NCBI RefSeq assembly: GCF_046736075.1
Contig: NZ_CP177163.1
Location: 3,286,001 to 3,350,000, forward strand
From: Stenotrophomonas sp046736075
GTDB taxonomy: Bacteria; Pseudomonadota; Gammaproteobacteria; Xanthomonadales; Xanthomonadaceae
Length of the DNA stretch: 64,000 nucleotides
Direction of reading: 5' to 3'
This document shows positions 51,975 to 61,117 of the stretch, in pieces; position 1 is the first letter of the stretch; each line of letters opens with the position of its first letter. The translations under genes were made by a program, and so were the position numbers. Under the pieces are notes generated by a model. The model was not told the DNA's origin. It made no database searches and was given only the letters and a program-made list of their open reading frames with translations.

Positions 51975-53923
51975 TGGTGCGTGTGAGCGGCCTGTCGCGC
52001 CGCGTGCTGCCGTTGCTGGCCGTGGTGCTGTCGCTGCTGTTGTCCAGCGGCTGCGCGATGGTGACGATGAAGCAGGTGGCGCCTACCGAGTACCTGGCCA
52101 ACAAGCGCGGCGACGTGCTGACGTCAGGCAAGTTGAGTGCCGCCTCGCAGGAAACGTTGAGCGTCATCGGCCTGGATGAGGAGCTGTGCGCCAAGGACAC
52201 GGTGTCCTGCCAGAAAACACTGGAGGATACGGCGGTACTGCCGGAGGAGCAGCGGCTGTCGGCGCTGTCCGAGCTGTGGGTGAAGACGGCGCTGGGCCTG
52301 AGCCCGAAGCCGAAGGACCGCGACAAGCATCCGATGTCCGACGCGGCGCTGGATGCCTGGCTGGAGGCGGCGCGTTACGCCTATGCCTATCTGTTCTTCA
52401 GCGGCCGCACGCCGTCCGACCGCGCGTTCGAAGACCGCCAGACGCAGGTGCGCGACTACTACAACTATGCGGCCGAGCAGACCGCGGCGGTGGTGTTCAA
52501 GCGTGCCCGTGAGAGCGCGCTGGAAGGTGAGGACTACAACGCGCCGGTCGCGGGCGAGCGCTGGACGCTGACCTCGGATTTCGATGAGCTGCGCATGTCC
52601 AGCATCCCCACCAGCATGGTCTCGGCCTCGTCGGTGAGCTTTGCCGGGCTGCGCAGTACCTACCGCCGGGACGGCTTCGGCGCCGAACTGGTGGTGGTGA
52701 TGGACCCGCCCAAGCTGGTGGCCCCGGCGGATGGACAGAAGGCCGAGATTCCGCAGTACAGCGAAATGTCGGCGATCAACGCCACCGCGCTGCTGCGCTT
52801 CAAGGGCGACTCCCTGCAGCAGGTGCTGGACACCACCCAGGTGTTGTTCGACGTGTATTCGCCGGAGTCCACCGAAAGCGTGGACCTGCACGGCGAGAAG
52901 GTGCCGCTGGCCGGCAATTTCACCGCCGCCTACGGCATGTGGCTGGCCCAGTCGGGCTTCGCCACGCAGTCGCTGCGGACCTTGTTCGGGCTGAGCGAAG
53001 GCATCGCCGAACCGCACATGTACCTGATGCAGCCGTGGGATCCGAACCGCCGCATCATCTTCATGCTGCACGGTCTGGGCAGCAGTCCCGAGGCGTGGGT
53101 GAACGTGGCCAACGAGGTCATGGGCGACCCCGAGCTGCGCCGGCATTTCCAGGTGTGGCAGGTGTACTACCCGACCAATGCGCCGATCGCGCTGAACCGG
53201 TTCGAGATCAATGAGGCGTTCAACAACACGCTCAGGCACTTCGATCCCACCGGTACCAGCCCGGCATCAAAGGACATGGTGTTCATCGGTCACAGCATGG
53301 GCGGGGTGCTGGCGCGCCTGCTGGTCACGTCGTCCGGCGACGTGCTGTGGGACCAGTTGCTGGCCAACTACGACCTCAAGGGCGAGCGCCTGAAGCGGGT
53401 GGAGGCCAAGCTCGGGCCGCTGCTGCACTTCACCGCCGAACCCAACGTGGAGCGCGCGATCTTCATCGCCGCCCCGCACAAGGGCACCGACATCGCCGGC
53501 AACCGCCTTGGTCGCCTGATCGGGCGGCTGGTGCGCCTGCCGATCACCATCCTGGGCAAGTTCGAGGATGTGTTCCAGACGCTGCAGCAGGCCGAGACCC
53601 AGTCCGCGCAGCCGACCAAGCTGCAGATTCCCAACAGCATCGACAACCTCAAGGCCAGCGACCCGTTCGTGAAGGCGGCCGGGGCGTTGCCGATCATGCC
53701 GGGGCTGAAGTACCACTCGATCATCGCCCAGCGCAAACCCGAGGTGCCGCTGGCGCAGTCCGATGATGGGCTGGTGCCGTACTGGAGCGCGCATCTGGAG
53801 GGAGCGGTGTCGGAGAAGGTGATCATCTCCGGCCACAGCGTGCAGGAAACCCCGCAGGCGGTACTAGAAATCCGCCGCATCCTGCGCGAAGACCTCAAGG
53901 ACGTAGGCGACGCACACCCGTAG
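51971..53923 (+). CDS. Alpha/beta-hydrolase lipoprotein (lipase-like)
   Basis: 650 residues with lipobox LLSSGC. A long N-terminal region (to about residue 350) precedes the hydrolase core: oxyanion segment FMLHGLGSSPEAW, nucleophile S442 in GHSMGG, aspartate in QSDDGLVPYW and histidine in IISGHSVQE. It likely cleaves an ester or amide at the outer membrane. The stop TAG is supplied by the GTAG head of a REP element (53920-53923). Coupled with the DUF4105 gene. Confidence 0.9.
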   Translation: MMVRVSGLSRRVLPLLAVVLSLLLSSGCAMVTMKQVAPTEYLANKRGDVLTSGKLSAASQETLSVIGLDEELCAKDTVSCQKTLEDTAVLPEEQRLSALSELWVKTALGLSPKPKDRDKHPMSDAALDAWLEAARYAYAYLFFSGRTPSDRAFEDRQTQVRDYYNYAAEQTAAVVFKRARESALEGEDYNAPVAGERWTLTSDFDELRMSSIPTSMVSASSVSFAGLRSTYRRDGFGAELVVVMDPPKLVAPADGQKAEIPQYSEMSAINATALLRFKGDSLQQVLDTTQVLFDVYSPESTESVDLHGEKVPLAGNFTAAYGMWLAQSGFATQSLRTLFGLSEGIAEPHMYLMQPWDPNRRIIFMLHGLGSSPEAWVNVANEVMGDPELRRHFQVWQVYYPTNAPIALNRFEINEAFNNTLRHFDPTGTSPASKDMVFIGHSMGGVLARLLVTSSGDVLWDQLLANYDLKGERLKRVEAKLGPLLHFTAEPNVERAIFIAAPHKGTDIAGNRLGRLIGRLVRLPITILGKFEDVFQTLQQAETQSAQPTKLQIPNSIDNLKASDPFVKAAGALPIMPGLKYHSIIAQRKPEVPLAQSDDGLVPYWSAHLEGAVSEKVIISGHSVQETPQAVLEIRRILREDLKDVGDAHP

Positions 53924-54463
53924 AGCGGGGCTCTGCCCCGCTGCTTTGGGCGGACGCGAAGGGCAGCCGGGTAGAACCCCGCTCTACGGGGCGTGCCTAT
54001 CGCGGTTGGGTGGAACCCGGCGAGATGGCGGTGCCTATCGCGGTTGGTTGGTACCCGGCGCGACGGCGGTGCCTATCGCGGTTGGATGGAACCCGGTGCG
54101 ACGGTGGTGCCTATCCCGGTGGGGTGGAACCCGGTGCGACGGTGGTGCCTGTCCCGGTTGGATGGAACCCGGCGCGACGGTGAGTGCGTTACCCGTAGAG
54201 CGGGGCTCTGCCCCGCTGCTTTGGGCGGACGCGAACGGCAGCCGGGTAGAACCCGGCTCTACGGGGCGTGCCTATCGCGGTTGGATGGAACCCGGTGCGA
54301 CGGTGGTGCCTGTCCCGGTGGGGTGGAACCCGGTGCGATGGTGGGTGCGCCCCCGTAGAGCGGGGCTCTGCCCCGCTGCTTTGGGCGGACGCGAAGGGCA
54401 GCCGGGTAGAACCCGGCTCTACGGGGCGTGCCTTCAACGGCAGCCGGGTAGAACCCGGCGCTA
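53920..54463. repeat. REP array with 38-bp tandem units
   Basis: Three similar blocks (near 53920-53992, 54193-54268 and 54354-54430) each hold GTAGAGCGGGG-CTCT-GCCCCGCT followed about 20 bases on by GCAGCCGGGTAGAACCCG and GCTCTACGGGG. Between them are tandem units of 38 bases starting GTGCCTATCGCGGTTGGA: five units in 54024-54184 and two in 54267-54342. No credible gene lies in this 540-base space; frames through it only translate repeats. Confidence 0.9.
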
Positions 54464-55834
54464 CACGCGCCGTGCCACGGCTACGCTGGCCGCGGCCAGT
54501 ACCAGCATGATCGCGTAGGTGAGCAGGTAGCCGAGCATCACGTTGCCTTGCAGGAACAGGGCGAACAGCGAGCCGGAGATGGCCAGGGTGGTCGCCACGC
54601 CCAGTGCCTCGCTCAACTGCAGGGCCGAGGTGTTGGCGCCCTGTTCGGCCGGGGGCGACAGCGACAGCGTGAGCACCGACAGGCTCGGGTAGATCAGGCC
54701 CATGCCCAGCCCGGTCAGCGACCAGCCGGCCAGCGCCAGCCACAGCGGCACGCCGGGCTGGATCGCCAGCGAGGTGGCGACGATGCCTGCGCACATCAAC
54801 AGCGCTCCGCTCTGCAGCAGTTGCCGGCGCGACCAGCCGCGCTGCTGATGGCCCTGCAGCCAGGAACCGCTGAACCAGCCCAGTGCGCCCAGGCTCAACG
54901 CCACGCCGGCCAACAACGGGGTCAACCCACGTTCGCGCTGCAGAAGCAGGGGCAGGAACGCTTCGCAGCCGAAGAAGGCCGAGGCGGCGATGCCGCGCAG
55001 AGCGATCACGCTCGGCAGGCCGCGATGCAGGCGCAGGGTGCCGCGCGGCAGCAGCTTCCAGCTGCACAGCCCCAGCAGCGCCAGGGCGGGCAGCAGCAGG
55101 CCCAGCGCCGCCCAGCCGGTCTGCTGGCCGCCGATGTACAGCAGCAGCGCGCCCATCGACGCACCGATGGCCCAACGCACCACCGTGGGGCTGCTGTCCG
55201 CAGCGGCGGGGGGCGGCGGCAGGTTGCGCAGGGCGGGGCGCAGCAGCAGTGCGGCCGGGACGGCCAGCAGCGGCACGGCCAGGAACACCCAACGCCATCC
55301 GAGATGCTGCACGATCAGGCCGCTGATGCTCGGACCGATCAGCGAGGGTACCACCCAGCCGGCGGAGAACGCGGCGAACACCCGTGGCCGCATCGCGTCG
55401 GGAAACGTGCGCCCGACCAGCACATACAGCGCCACCGAGATCGCACCGGCGCCAAGGCCCTGCATCAGCCGCCCCAGCACCAGCACCGGCATGTGCTGCG
55501 CCAGCCCGGCTACCAGCAGGCCGGCGATGAAGCAGGCCAGGCCCAACCACAGCGGCCGCGCGGGACCGCGCTGATCGCTCCAGCGCCCGGCCAGGGTCAT
55601 GCCGATCACGCTGGTGGCCAGGGTGCCGCCGAAGGCCAGCGCGTACAGGCGCAGCCCGTCCAGGTCGTGGGCGACGGTGGGCATGGCGGCAGCGACCGCC
55701 AGTGCTTCGAACCCGTGCAGCGACACCAGCGCGACCATGCCGATGGTGGTGGCACGGTAGGGCGGGGACAGGATCGAGGGCGGAGTCTGGGCGTGACCGG
55801 GGGTGGAAGCGGGTACGACGACATCGGAAGACAT
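54461..55834 (-). CDS. MFS efflux transporter under SoxR control
   Basis: 457 residues with about 14 membrane helices. The signature ALAVAAAMPTVAHDL in the first helix region and GRLMQGLGAGA match the drug:H+ antiporter DHA2-type. The stop codon TAG is the GTAG head of a REP. A SoxR operator with a 19-base promoter spacer lies upstream, and soxR is divergent. It likely exports redox-active drugs or dyes. Confidence 0.9.
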   Translation of the reverse strand: MSSDVVVPASTPGHAQTPPSILSPPYRATTIGMVALVSLHGFEALAVAAAMPTVAHDLDGLRLYALAFGGTLATSVIGMTLAGRWSDQRGPARPLWLGLACFIAGLLVAGLAQHMPVLVLGRLMQGLGAGAISVALYVLVGRTFPDAMRPRVFAAFSAGWVVPSLIGPSISGLIVQHLGWRWVFLAVPLLAVPAALLLRPALRNLPPPPAAADSSPTVVRWAIGASMGALLLYIGGQQTGWAALGLLLPALALLGLCSWKLLPRGTLRLHRGLPSVIALRGIAASAFFGCEAFLPLLLQRERGLTPLLAGVALSLGALGWFSGSWLQGHQQRGWSRRQLLQSGALLMCAGIVATSLAIQPGVPLWLALAGWSLTGLGMGLIYPSLSVLTLSLSPPAEQGANTSALQLSEALGVATTLAISGSLFALFLQGNVMLGYLLTYAIMLVLAAASVAVARRV

Positions 55835-55889
55835 GGAGACATCCAGGCAACAAGGGGGCAGGCGCTTGCAGAGCGCCGGGGCGCAGCGC

Positions 55890-55920
55890 AGGATGTCACC
55901 TGAACCAAGGTTGAGGTCAA
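55890..55920 (-). promoter_or_regulatory. SoxR operator in a 19-bp-spacer promoter
   Basis: On the minus strand TTGACC (complement of 55915-55920), a 19-base spacer and CATCCT. The spacer holds most of the dyad CCTCAACCTTGGTTCAGG (complement of 55899-55916), close to the SoxR consensus. MerR-family activators use such overlong spacers. Confidence 0.8.
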
Positions 55921-55923
55921 GCA

Positions 55924-56358
55924 GTGATCGCGCAGGAATTGAGTGTAGGCGAAGTGGCCAAGCGCAGCGGCGTGGCGGTGTCGGCGCTGCACTTCTACGA
56001 GCGCAAGGGGCTGATCCGCAGCCTGCGCACTGCAGGCAACCAGCGCCGGTTCGCCCGCGACGTGCTGCGCCGGCTGGCGGTGATCCGCGTCGCGCAGCGG
56101 GTGGGGATGCCGTTGGACGCGGTGGCCAGCGCCTTCGCTGCGCTGCCGGAAAACAAGACCCCCACCAAGGCCGAATGGGCGCGGATGTCGGCGTTGTGGC
56201 GCAGCGAGCTGGACCAGCGGATCGAGCAGCTGCTGCTGTTGCGCGATCAGCTCACCGACTGCATCGGCTGCGGCTGCCTGTCGCTCAAGCGCTGCCGGCT
56301 GACCAACCCGGGCGATGCGCTGGGCGAGCAGGGCGACGGCCCACGACGCTGGGAATGA
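55924..56358 (+). CDS. soxR: Redox-sensing regulator SoxR
   Basis: 144 residues from GTG. MerR-type helix-turn-helix (SVGEVAKRSGVAVSALHFYERKG), dimer helix, and the [2Fe-2S] cluster cysteines in CIGCGCLSLKRC. Oxidation by redox-cycling compounds activates it. It is divergent from the MFS gene, its probable target. Confidence 0.96.
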   Translation: MIAQELSVGEVAKRSGVAVSALHFYERKGLIRSLRTAGNQRRFARDVLRRLAVIRVAQRVGMPLDAVASAFAALPENKTPTKAEWARMSALWRSELDQRIEQLLLLRDQLTDCIGCGCLSLKRCRLTNPGDALGEQGDGPRRWE

Positions 56359-56362
56359 GCGG

Positions 56363-56383
56363 GTGCCGGCCGGCGGCCGGCAC
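56363..56383. repeat. REP-like palindrome between soxR and an SDR gene
   Basis: GTGCCGGCC - GGC - GGCCGGCAC. It lies between convergent genes. Confidence 0.65.
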
Positions 56384-56403
56384 TGCGCATCTCCGTCGTC
56401 AGG

Positions 56404-57006
56404 TCACCAGACGGTCAGCACCTGGCCACTCTGCACGCCTTCCACGCTGCGCTGGTAGGCCAGCGACGCGCGCTGCGCGGTCACCGGTTCGAAGCCGGGG
56501 AAGTACGCACCATAGTCGTCCATCGACTCGACCAGCACGTTCGGGCTGACCACGTTGATGCGCAGACCGCGCGGCAGCAGGTCGCAGGCGGCTGCGCGTA
56601 CGAAGCCTTCGAGCGCGGCATTGACGGCGGTGGCGTTGGCGCCGTCGCGGATCGGCTGGGCGCTGACGATGCCGCTGGTCAGCGTGATCGAGCCACCCAC
56701 CCGCAGGTGGTGCTGTGCGGCCAGCGCCAGTCGCACCTGGCCCAGCAGCTTGTCCTGCAGACCCAGGTTGAACTGATCGGCACGCATGTCGGCCAGCGGG
56801 CCGAAATGCAGGCGGCCGGTCGTGGCGATCACGGCGTCCAGCGTACCGATCTGCTCGAACATCGCCTGCACGCTCGCATCGTCGGTCAGGTCCACCTGCA
56901 CGTCGCCGCCATGCCGGCCCGCGCGGAGCAGCTCATGGTGCGCGCCGAGGGTGGTGGCAACGGCCTGGCCGAGGGTGCCGGTGGCACCGACAAGAAGGAT
57001 TTTCAT
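56404..57006 (-). CDS. Short-chain dehydrogenase (short form)
   Basis: 200 residues. The N-terminal VGATGTLGQAVA is the NAD(P)-binding motif; no YxxxK is clearly present (the usual tyrosine position reads NATAVNAALEG), so catalysis may differ, as in small SDRs of unknown activity. It is divergent from a LysR gene 94 bases away, which probably regulates it. Confidence 0.85.
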   Translation of the reverse strand: MKILLVGATGTLGQAVATTLGAHHELLRAGRHGGDVQVDLTDDASVQAMFEQIGTLDAVIATTGRLHFGPLADMRADQFNLGLQDKLLGQVRLALAAQHHLRVGGSITLTSGIVSAQPIRDGANATAVNAALEGFVRAAACDLLPRGLRINVVSPNVLVESMDDYGAYFPGFEPVTAQRASLAYQRSVEGVQSGQVLTVW

Positions 57007-57100
57007 GGGCTCGCTCCGGGAAAGGGAAGGCCAGTCTGCGCTGCTGTGGAAGGTTCGGTAACGGGGGTATGCTTTGTAGATTGCAAAGCTGGGGTTTCCA

Positions 57101-57994
57101 ATGGATACGTTGCGCTGCATGCAGACCTTCGTGGCCGTGGTCGAACAGGGCAGCTTCACTGCCGCCGCCGAGCAGTTGGCGGTGTCCTCGGTGATGGTCG
57201 GCAAGTACATCCAGCAGCTGGAGACGCACCTGGGGGTGCGCCTGCTGCAACGGAACACGCGCCGCCAGAGCCTGACCGATGCCGGACGCAATTATCTGGC
57301 CGGGTGCCGGGCGGTGCTCGAACAGGTGCAGCAGGCCGAGGCCAGCGTGGAAGGTCTGCAGGCGCAGCCGCAGGGCGTGCTGCGGATCAGCGCGCCGGTC
57401 ACCTGGGGCAGCTGCGTGCTGGCGCCGCTGGTGGCGCGCTACCTGGCGGCGTATCCGCAGGTGACGGTGGAACTGGACCTCAACAACCGCCGCGTGGACA
57501 TGATCGAAGAGCAGTTCGACGCGGTGGTGCGGATGGGCCAGCTCGGCTCGGCCGAGTGGGTGGCGCGGCCGCTGCCGCCGTATGCGATGCAGATCTGCGC
57601 GGCGCCGTCCTACCTGGCGCGCAACGGCATTCCGCAGCATCCCGCGGATCTGCGCGACCACGACTGCCTGACCCACCTGGCCTGGCGCGGTGGGCATGGC
57701 TGGCGGTTGCGCGGGCATCCCGAGCAGGACTGGTCGGAGCATTCGCGGCTGCTGTGCAATGACGGTGACGGGCTGCGCCGCGCGGCGCTGGCGGGCGCCG
57801 GATTGATCCTGCAGCCCGCGGTGCTGCTGGCCGAGGATGTGGCCGCCGGGCGGTTGCAGCCGGTCCTGGCCGACTACCTGCCCGAGCCGCGCCCGTTGCA
57901 TCTGGCGTACCTGCCGGACCGGCGGCCGCGGCCGAAGCTGTCCAGCTTTGTGGCGTTCCTGCTGGACAACGTCGGTGTGCCGCCGCGCGGCTGA
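57101..57994 (+). CDS. LysR-family transcriptional regulator
   Basis: 297 residues with MQTFVAVVEQGSFTAAAEQL and a LysR substrate-binding domain. Typical of the subclass next to SDR or quinone reductase genes (residues RISAPVTWGSCVLAPLVARYL). It likely controls the divergent SDR. The stop is six bases from the convergent proC stop. Confidence 0.92.
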   Translation: MDTLRCMQTFVAVVEQGSFTAAAEQLAVSSVMVGKYIQQLETHLGVRLLQRNTRRQSLTDAGRNYLAGCRAVLEQVQQAEASVEGLQAQPQGVLRISAPVTWGSCVLAPLVARYLAAYPQVTVELDLNNRRVDMIEEQFDAVVRMGQLGSAEWVARPLPPYAMQICAAPSYLARNGIPQHPADLRDHDCLTHLAWRGGHGWRLRGHPEQDWSEHSRLLCNDGDGLRRAALAGAGLILQPAVLLAEDVAAGRLQPVLADYLPEPRPLHLAYLPDRRPRPKLSSFVAFLLDNVGVPPRG

Positions 57995-58000
57995 CAGCCG

Positions 58001-58822
58001 TCAGTCGTTGGCAGCCGACAGCGCCTGTCCGCGGCGGGTGGCGGCCTCGATCGCACGTGCGACGGTGGCTTCGAAGCCGTCGGCCTGGAAGGACTCGATC
58101 GCCGCCTGGGTGGTGCCGTTCGGCGAGGTCACGCGGCGGCGGAGCTCGGCCGGCGCTTCGCCGGATTCATCGAGCATGCGCGACGCGCCAAGCAGGGTCT
58201 GCACGACCAGCTCGCGCGCAGCGTCCGGTGCCAGGCCCTGCGCGCGCGCGGCCGCTTCCATCGCTTCGGCGAGCAGGAACACGTAGGCCGGGCCGCTGCC
58301 GGAAACGGCGGTGACCGCGTCCATGCGCGCTTCGTCGTCGATCCAGACGGTGCGCCCGGCGCTGGCCAGCAGGGTGTCGGCCTGCTGGCGCTGCGCGTCG
58401 CTGACCCCGGCGGTGGCGAACAATCCGGTGACGCCGGCGCCGAGCAGGGCTGGCGTATTGGGCATGGCGCGGACCACGGCCGGGCTGCCGCCCAGCCAAC
58501 GTGCCAACTGCGCGCTGGTGATGCCGGCGGCGATGGAGACCACCAGCGGTGTGGTCGCTGCGGCGATCGCGGCCAGCGATGCGCAGACATCGCGCAGCAC
58601 CTGCGGCTTTACTGCCAGCAGCCAGACCTGCCCCTGCGCCGCGGCTTCGCTGGCGCTGGCGTAGGTTTTCACGCCGAAGTCGGCGGTGAGCTGGCTGCGC
58701 AGCTCGGCCACCGGTTCGGCGACATGCAGGTGGGCGGGGGCAACCCCTTGGCGGATCAGGCCGGCGATCAGGCTGCGGGCCATGTTGCCGCCGCCGATGA
58801 AGGTGATCGAACTGCTGGTCAT
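58001..58822 (-). CDS. proC: Pyrroline-5-carboxylate reductase
   Basis: 273 residues. Last step of proline synthesis. Cofactor motif FIGGGNMARSLIAG at the N-terminus, VKPQVL, and the C-terminal signature AVSGSGPAYVFLLAEAM. yggS, normally the preceding gene in the same operon, lies 414 bases upstream across a REP array. Confidence 0.96.
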   Translation of the reverse strand: MTSSSITFIGGGNMARSLIAGLIRQGVAPAHLHVAEPVAELRSQLTADFGVKTYASASEAAAQGQVWLLAVKPQVLRDVCASLAAIAAATTPLVVSIAAGITSAQLARWLGGSPAVVRAMPNTPALLGAGVTGLFATAGVSDAQRQQADTLLASAGRTVWIDDEARMDAVTAVSGSGPAYVFLLAEAMEAAARAQGLAPDAARELVVQTLLGASRMLDESGEAPAELRRRVTSPNGTTQAAIESFQADGFEATVARAIEAATRRGQALSAAND

Positions 58823-58857
58823 GAGGCGTCCTCGGTCAGGGGGGAGCGCCGGGGGCA

Positions 58858-59236
58858 ACCCGGCGGCGTAGTGCAAAGCAAATCGTAGCGCCGGGTTTTA
58901 CCCGGCGGCGCGGTGCAAAGCGAACAGTAGAGCCGGGTTCTACCCGGCTGCGTGGTGCAAGGCGAGCCGTAGAGCCGGGTTCTACCCGGCTGCTGTTGGC
59001 GTGCGCGTAAAGCAGCGGGGCAGAGCCCCGCTCTACGGGGCTGCTGCAGCAAGGCAGCGGGGCAGAGCCCCGCTCTACGGGGCTGGTGGCGTGCGGGGCA
59101 TTACCTGGCTGCGTGGTGCAAAGCGATCCGTAGAGCCGGGTTCTACCCGGCTGCTGTTGCCGTGCGCGTAAAGCAGCGGGGCAGAGCCCCGCTCTACGGG
59201 GCTGGTGGCGTGCGGGGCAGAGCCCCGCTCTACGGG
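58858..59236. repeat. REP array between yggS and proC
   Basis: Several direct and inverted copies of GTAGAGCCGGGTTCTACCCG and GCAGAGCCCCGCTCTACGGG (GTAG heads at 58885, 58927 and 58969 among others), joined by GTGGTGCAA-type linkers. It fills the 414-base space between two genes that are otherwise cotranscribed in many bacteria. No gene in it. Confidence 0.9.
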
Positions 59237-59908
59237 TCAAGGGCGTGCGCCGAAGAGGGCGGTGCCGATGCGGACCAGGGTGGCACCGTGGGCGATGGCG
59301 TCGGGGTAATCGCCGCTCATGCCCATCGACAGCGTATCCACTGCCGGGTGCGTGGCGGACAGGGCCTGGAACAGGTCGCGCATGCGCTCGAACGCCGCTG
59401 TGCGGCGCGACGCTTCGGGCCACGGTGCGGGGATGGCCATCAGGCCGCGCAGGCACAGCGTGGGCGCGGCGTCGATCGCCGCCGCCAGCGCCGGGATCGC
59501 CTCGGGCGCGCAGCCGTGTTTGCTGTCCTCATCGTCGATGTTGACCTGTATCAGCACATTCAGGGGGGTGAGGGTGGCCGGCCGATGCGCGGCCAGCGCC
59601 GCGACCAGTTTTGCCCGATCCACGCTCTGCACCCAGTCGAAGCGCTGCGCGGCCAGCTCGGCCTTGTTCGACTGCAGATGGCCGATCAGGTGCCACTCCA
59701 GGCCCAGTGCCGCCAACGCGTCGATCTTGGCCACTGCTTCCTGCACGTAGTTCTCGCCGAACGCACGCTGCCCCTGCGCGGCCAGGGCGGCGACCGCATC
59801 GGCCGGCTGGGTCTTGGAGACGGCGAGCAGGCGGGGATCTGGCCGCCCGGCGGCGGCCGCCGCGTTGTGCAGGTTCAGCAGAAGGGTGGACAGGGGCAGC
59901 GCGGACAC
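59237..59908 (-). CDS. yggS: PLP homeostasis protein YggS
   Basis: 223 residues. PLP-binding lysine in AVSKTQ, then GENYVQEA and WHLIGHLQSNK. It holds pyridoxal phosphate without being an enzyme and buffers it in the cell. Usually cotranscribed with proC. Divergent from pilT, as in many proteobacteria. Confidence 0.95.
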   Translation of the reverse strand: MSALPLSTLLLNLHNAAAAAGRPDPRLLAVSKTQPADAVAALAAQGQRAFGENYVQEAVAKIDALAALGLEWHLIGHLQSNKAELAAQRFDWVQSVDRAKLVAALAAHRPATLTPLNVLIQVNIDDEDSKHGCAPEAIPALAAAIDAAPTLCLRGLMAIPAPWPEASRRTAAFERMRDLFQALSATHPAVDTLSMGMSGDYPDAIAHGATLVRIGTALFGARP

Positions 59909-59994
59909 GGGCGTATTCCGGTAGATCAGGAACGCTATACTGCCGCCCGGGGAAAGAACCTTCCAGTCGCAGCAGTCATGGGGAGTAGCAGCGC

Positions 59995-61032
59995 ATGGAT
60001 ATCGCCGAACTGTTGGCGTTTTCCGTAAAGAACAAAGCGTCGGATCTGCATCTGTCGGCCGGCTTGCCGCCGATGATCCGCGTGGACGGCGATGTCCGTC
60101 GCATCAACATTCCGGCCCTGGACCACAAGCAGGTCCACGCGCTGGTGTACGACATCATGTCGGACAAGCAGCGCCGCGATTACGAGGAGTTCCTCGAAGT
60201 CGACTTCTCGTTCGAGATCCCGTCGCTGGCCCGGTTCCGTGTCAACGCGTTCAACCAGAACCGCGGCGCCGGTGCGGTGTTCCGTACCATTCCGTCGGAG
60301 GTGCTCACGCTGGAAGACCTGGCGTGCCCGCCGATCTTCCGTGAGCTGATCGACCAGCCGCAGGGCCTGATCCTGGTCACCGGTCCGACCGGTTCGGGCA
60401 AGTCGACCACGCTGGCGGCGATGATCGACCACATCAACAAGAACGAATACGGCCACATCCTCACCGTCGAGGACCCGATCGAATTCGTGCACACCTCGCA
60501 GAAGTGCCTGATCAACCAGCGCGAAGTGCACCGTGATACGCACGGCTTCAACGAAGCGCTGCGTTCGGCGCTGCGTGAAGATCCGGACATCATCCTGGTC
60601 GGCGAACTGCGTGACCTGGAAACCATCCGCCTGGCGTTGACCGCCGCGGAAACCGGCCACCTGGTGTTCGGCACGCTGCACACCAGTTCGGCGGCCAAGA
60701 CCATCGACCGCATCATCGACGTGTTCCCCGCCGGCGAGAAGCCGATGGTGCGCTCGATGCTGTCCGAGTCGCTGCGTGCGGTGATCTCGCAGGCGCTGTT
60801 GAAGAAGGTGGGCGGCGGTCGTACCGCCGCATGGGAAATCATGGTGGGCACCCCGGCCATCCGCAACCTGATCCGTGAGGACAAGGTGGCGCAGATGTAC
60901 TCGGCGATCCAGACGGGCCAGCAGATGGGCATGATGACGCTCGACCAGCACCTCCAGGACCTGGTCAAGCGCAGCCTGATCACGCGCAACCAGGCCAGGG
61001 AATACGCCAAGGACAAGCGCATCTTCGAATAG
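59995..61032 (+). CDS. pilT: Twitching motility ATPase PilT
   Basis: 345 residues. Walker A GPTGSGKST (130-138), Asp box, Walker B GELRDLET and His box HLVFGTLHT. Powers pilus retraction at the inner-membrane base. Followed by pilU. Confidence 0.97.
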   Translation: MDIAELLAFSVKNKASDLHLSAGLPPMIRVDGDVRRINIPALDHKQVHALVYDIMSDKQRRDYEEFLEVDFSFEIPSLARFRVNAFNQNRGAGAVFRTIPSEVLTLEDLACPPIFRELIDQPQGLILVTGPTGSGKSTTLAAMIDHINKNEYGHILTVEDPIEFVHTSQKCLINQREVHRDTHGFNEALRSALREDPDIILVGELRDLETIRLALTAAETGHLVFGTLHTSSAAKTIDRIIDVFPAGEKPMVRSMLSESLRAVISQALLKKVGGGRTAAWEIMVGTPAIRNLIREDKVAQMYSAIQTGQQMGMMTLDQHLQDLVKRSLITRNQAREYAKDKRIFE

Positions 61033-61068
61033 TGGTCGCGCCGGGCACGGCCCGGCTCGATACGTTCG

Positions 61069-61090
61069 GTAGTGCCGGCCGCTGGCCGGC
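61069..61090. repeat. Canonical REP between pilT and pilU
   Basis: GTAGT followed by GCCGGCC-GCT-GGCCGGC, the complete form with the GTAG head. Confidence 0.85.
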
Positions 61091-61117
61091 TCCAGGCAAC
61101 CTTCGGAGCACACCGCG

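Noticed and set aside
54024..54342. Possible CRISPR array (regular 38-bp repeats)
   Set aside because: The units abut directly with no unique spacers, and no cas genes are near.
53946..54518. Open frames running through the 53.9-54.5 kb region (Gly/Arg/Trp-rich proteins)
   Set aside because: They only translate the tandem 38-bp units and REPs; no ribosome site and no family likeness.
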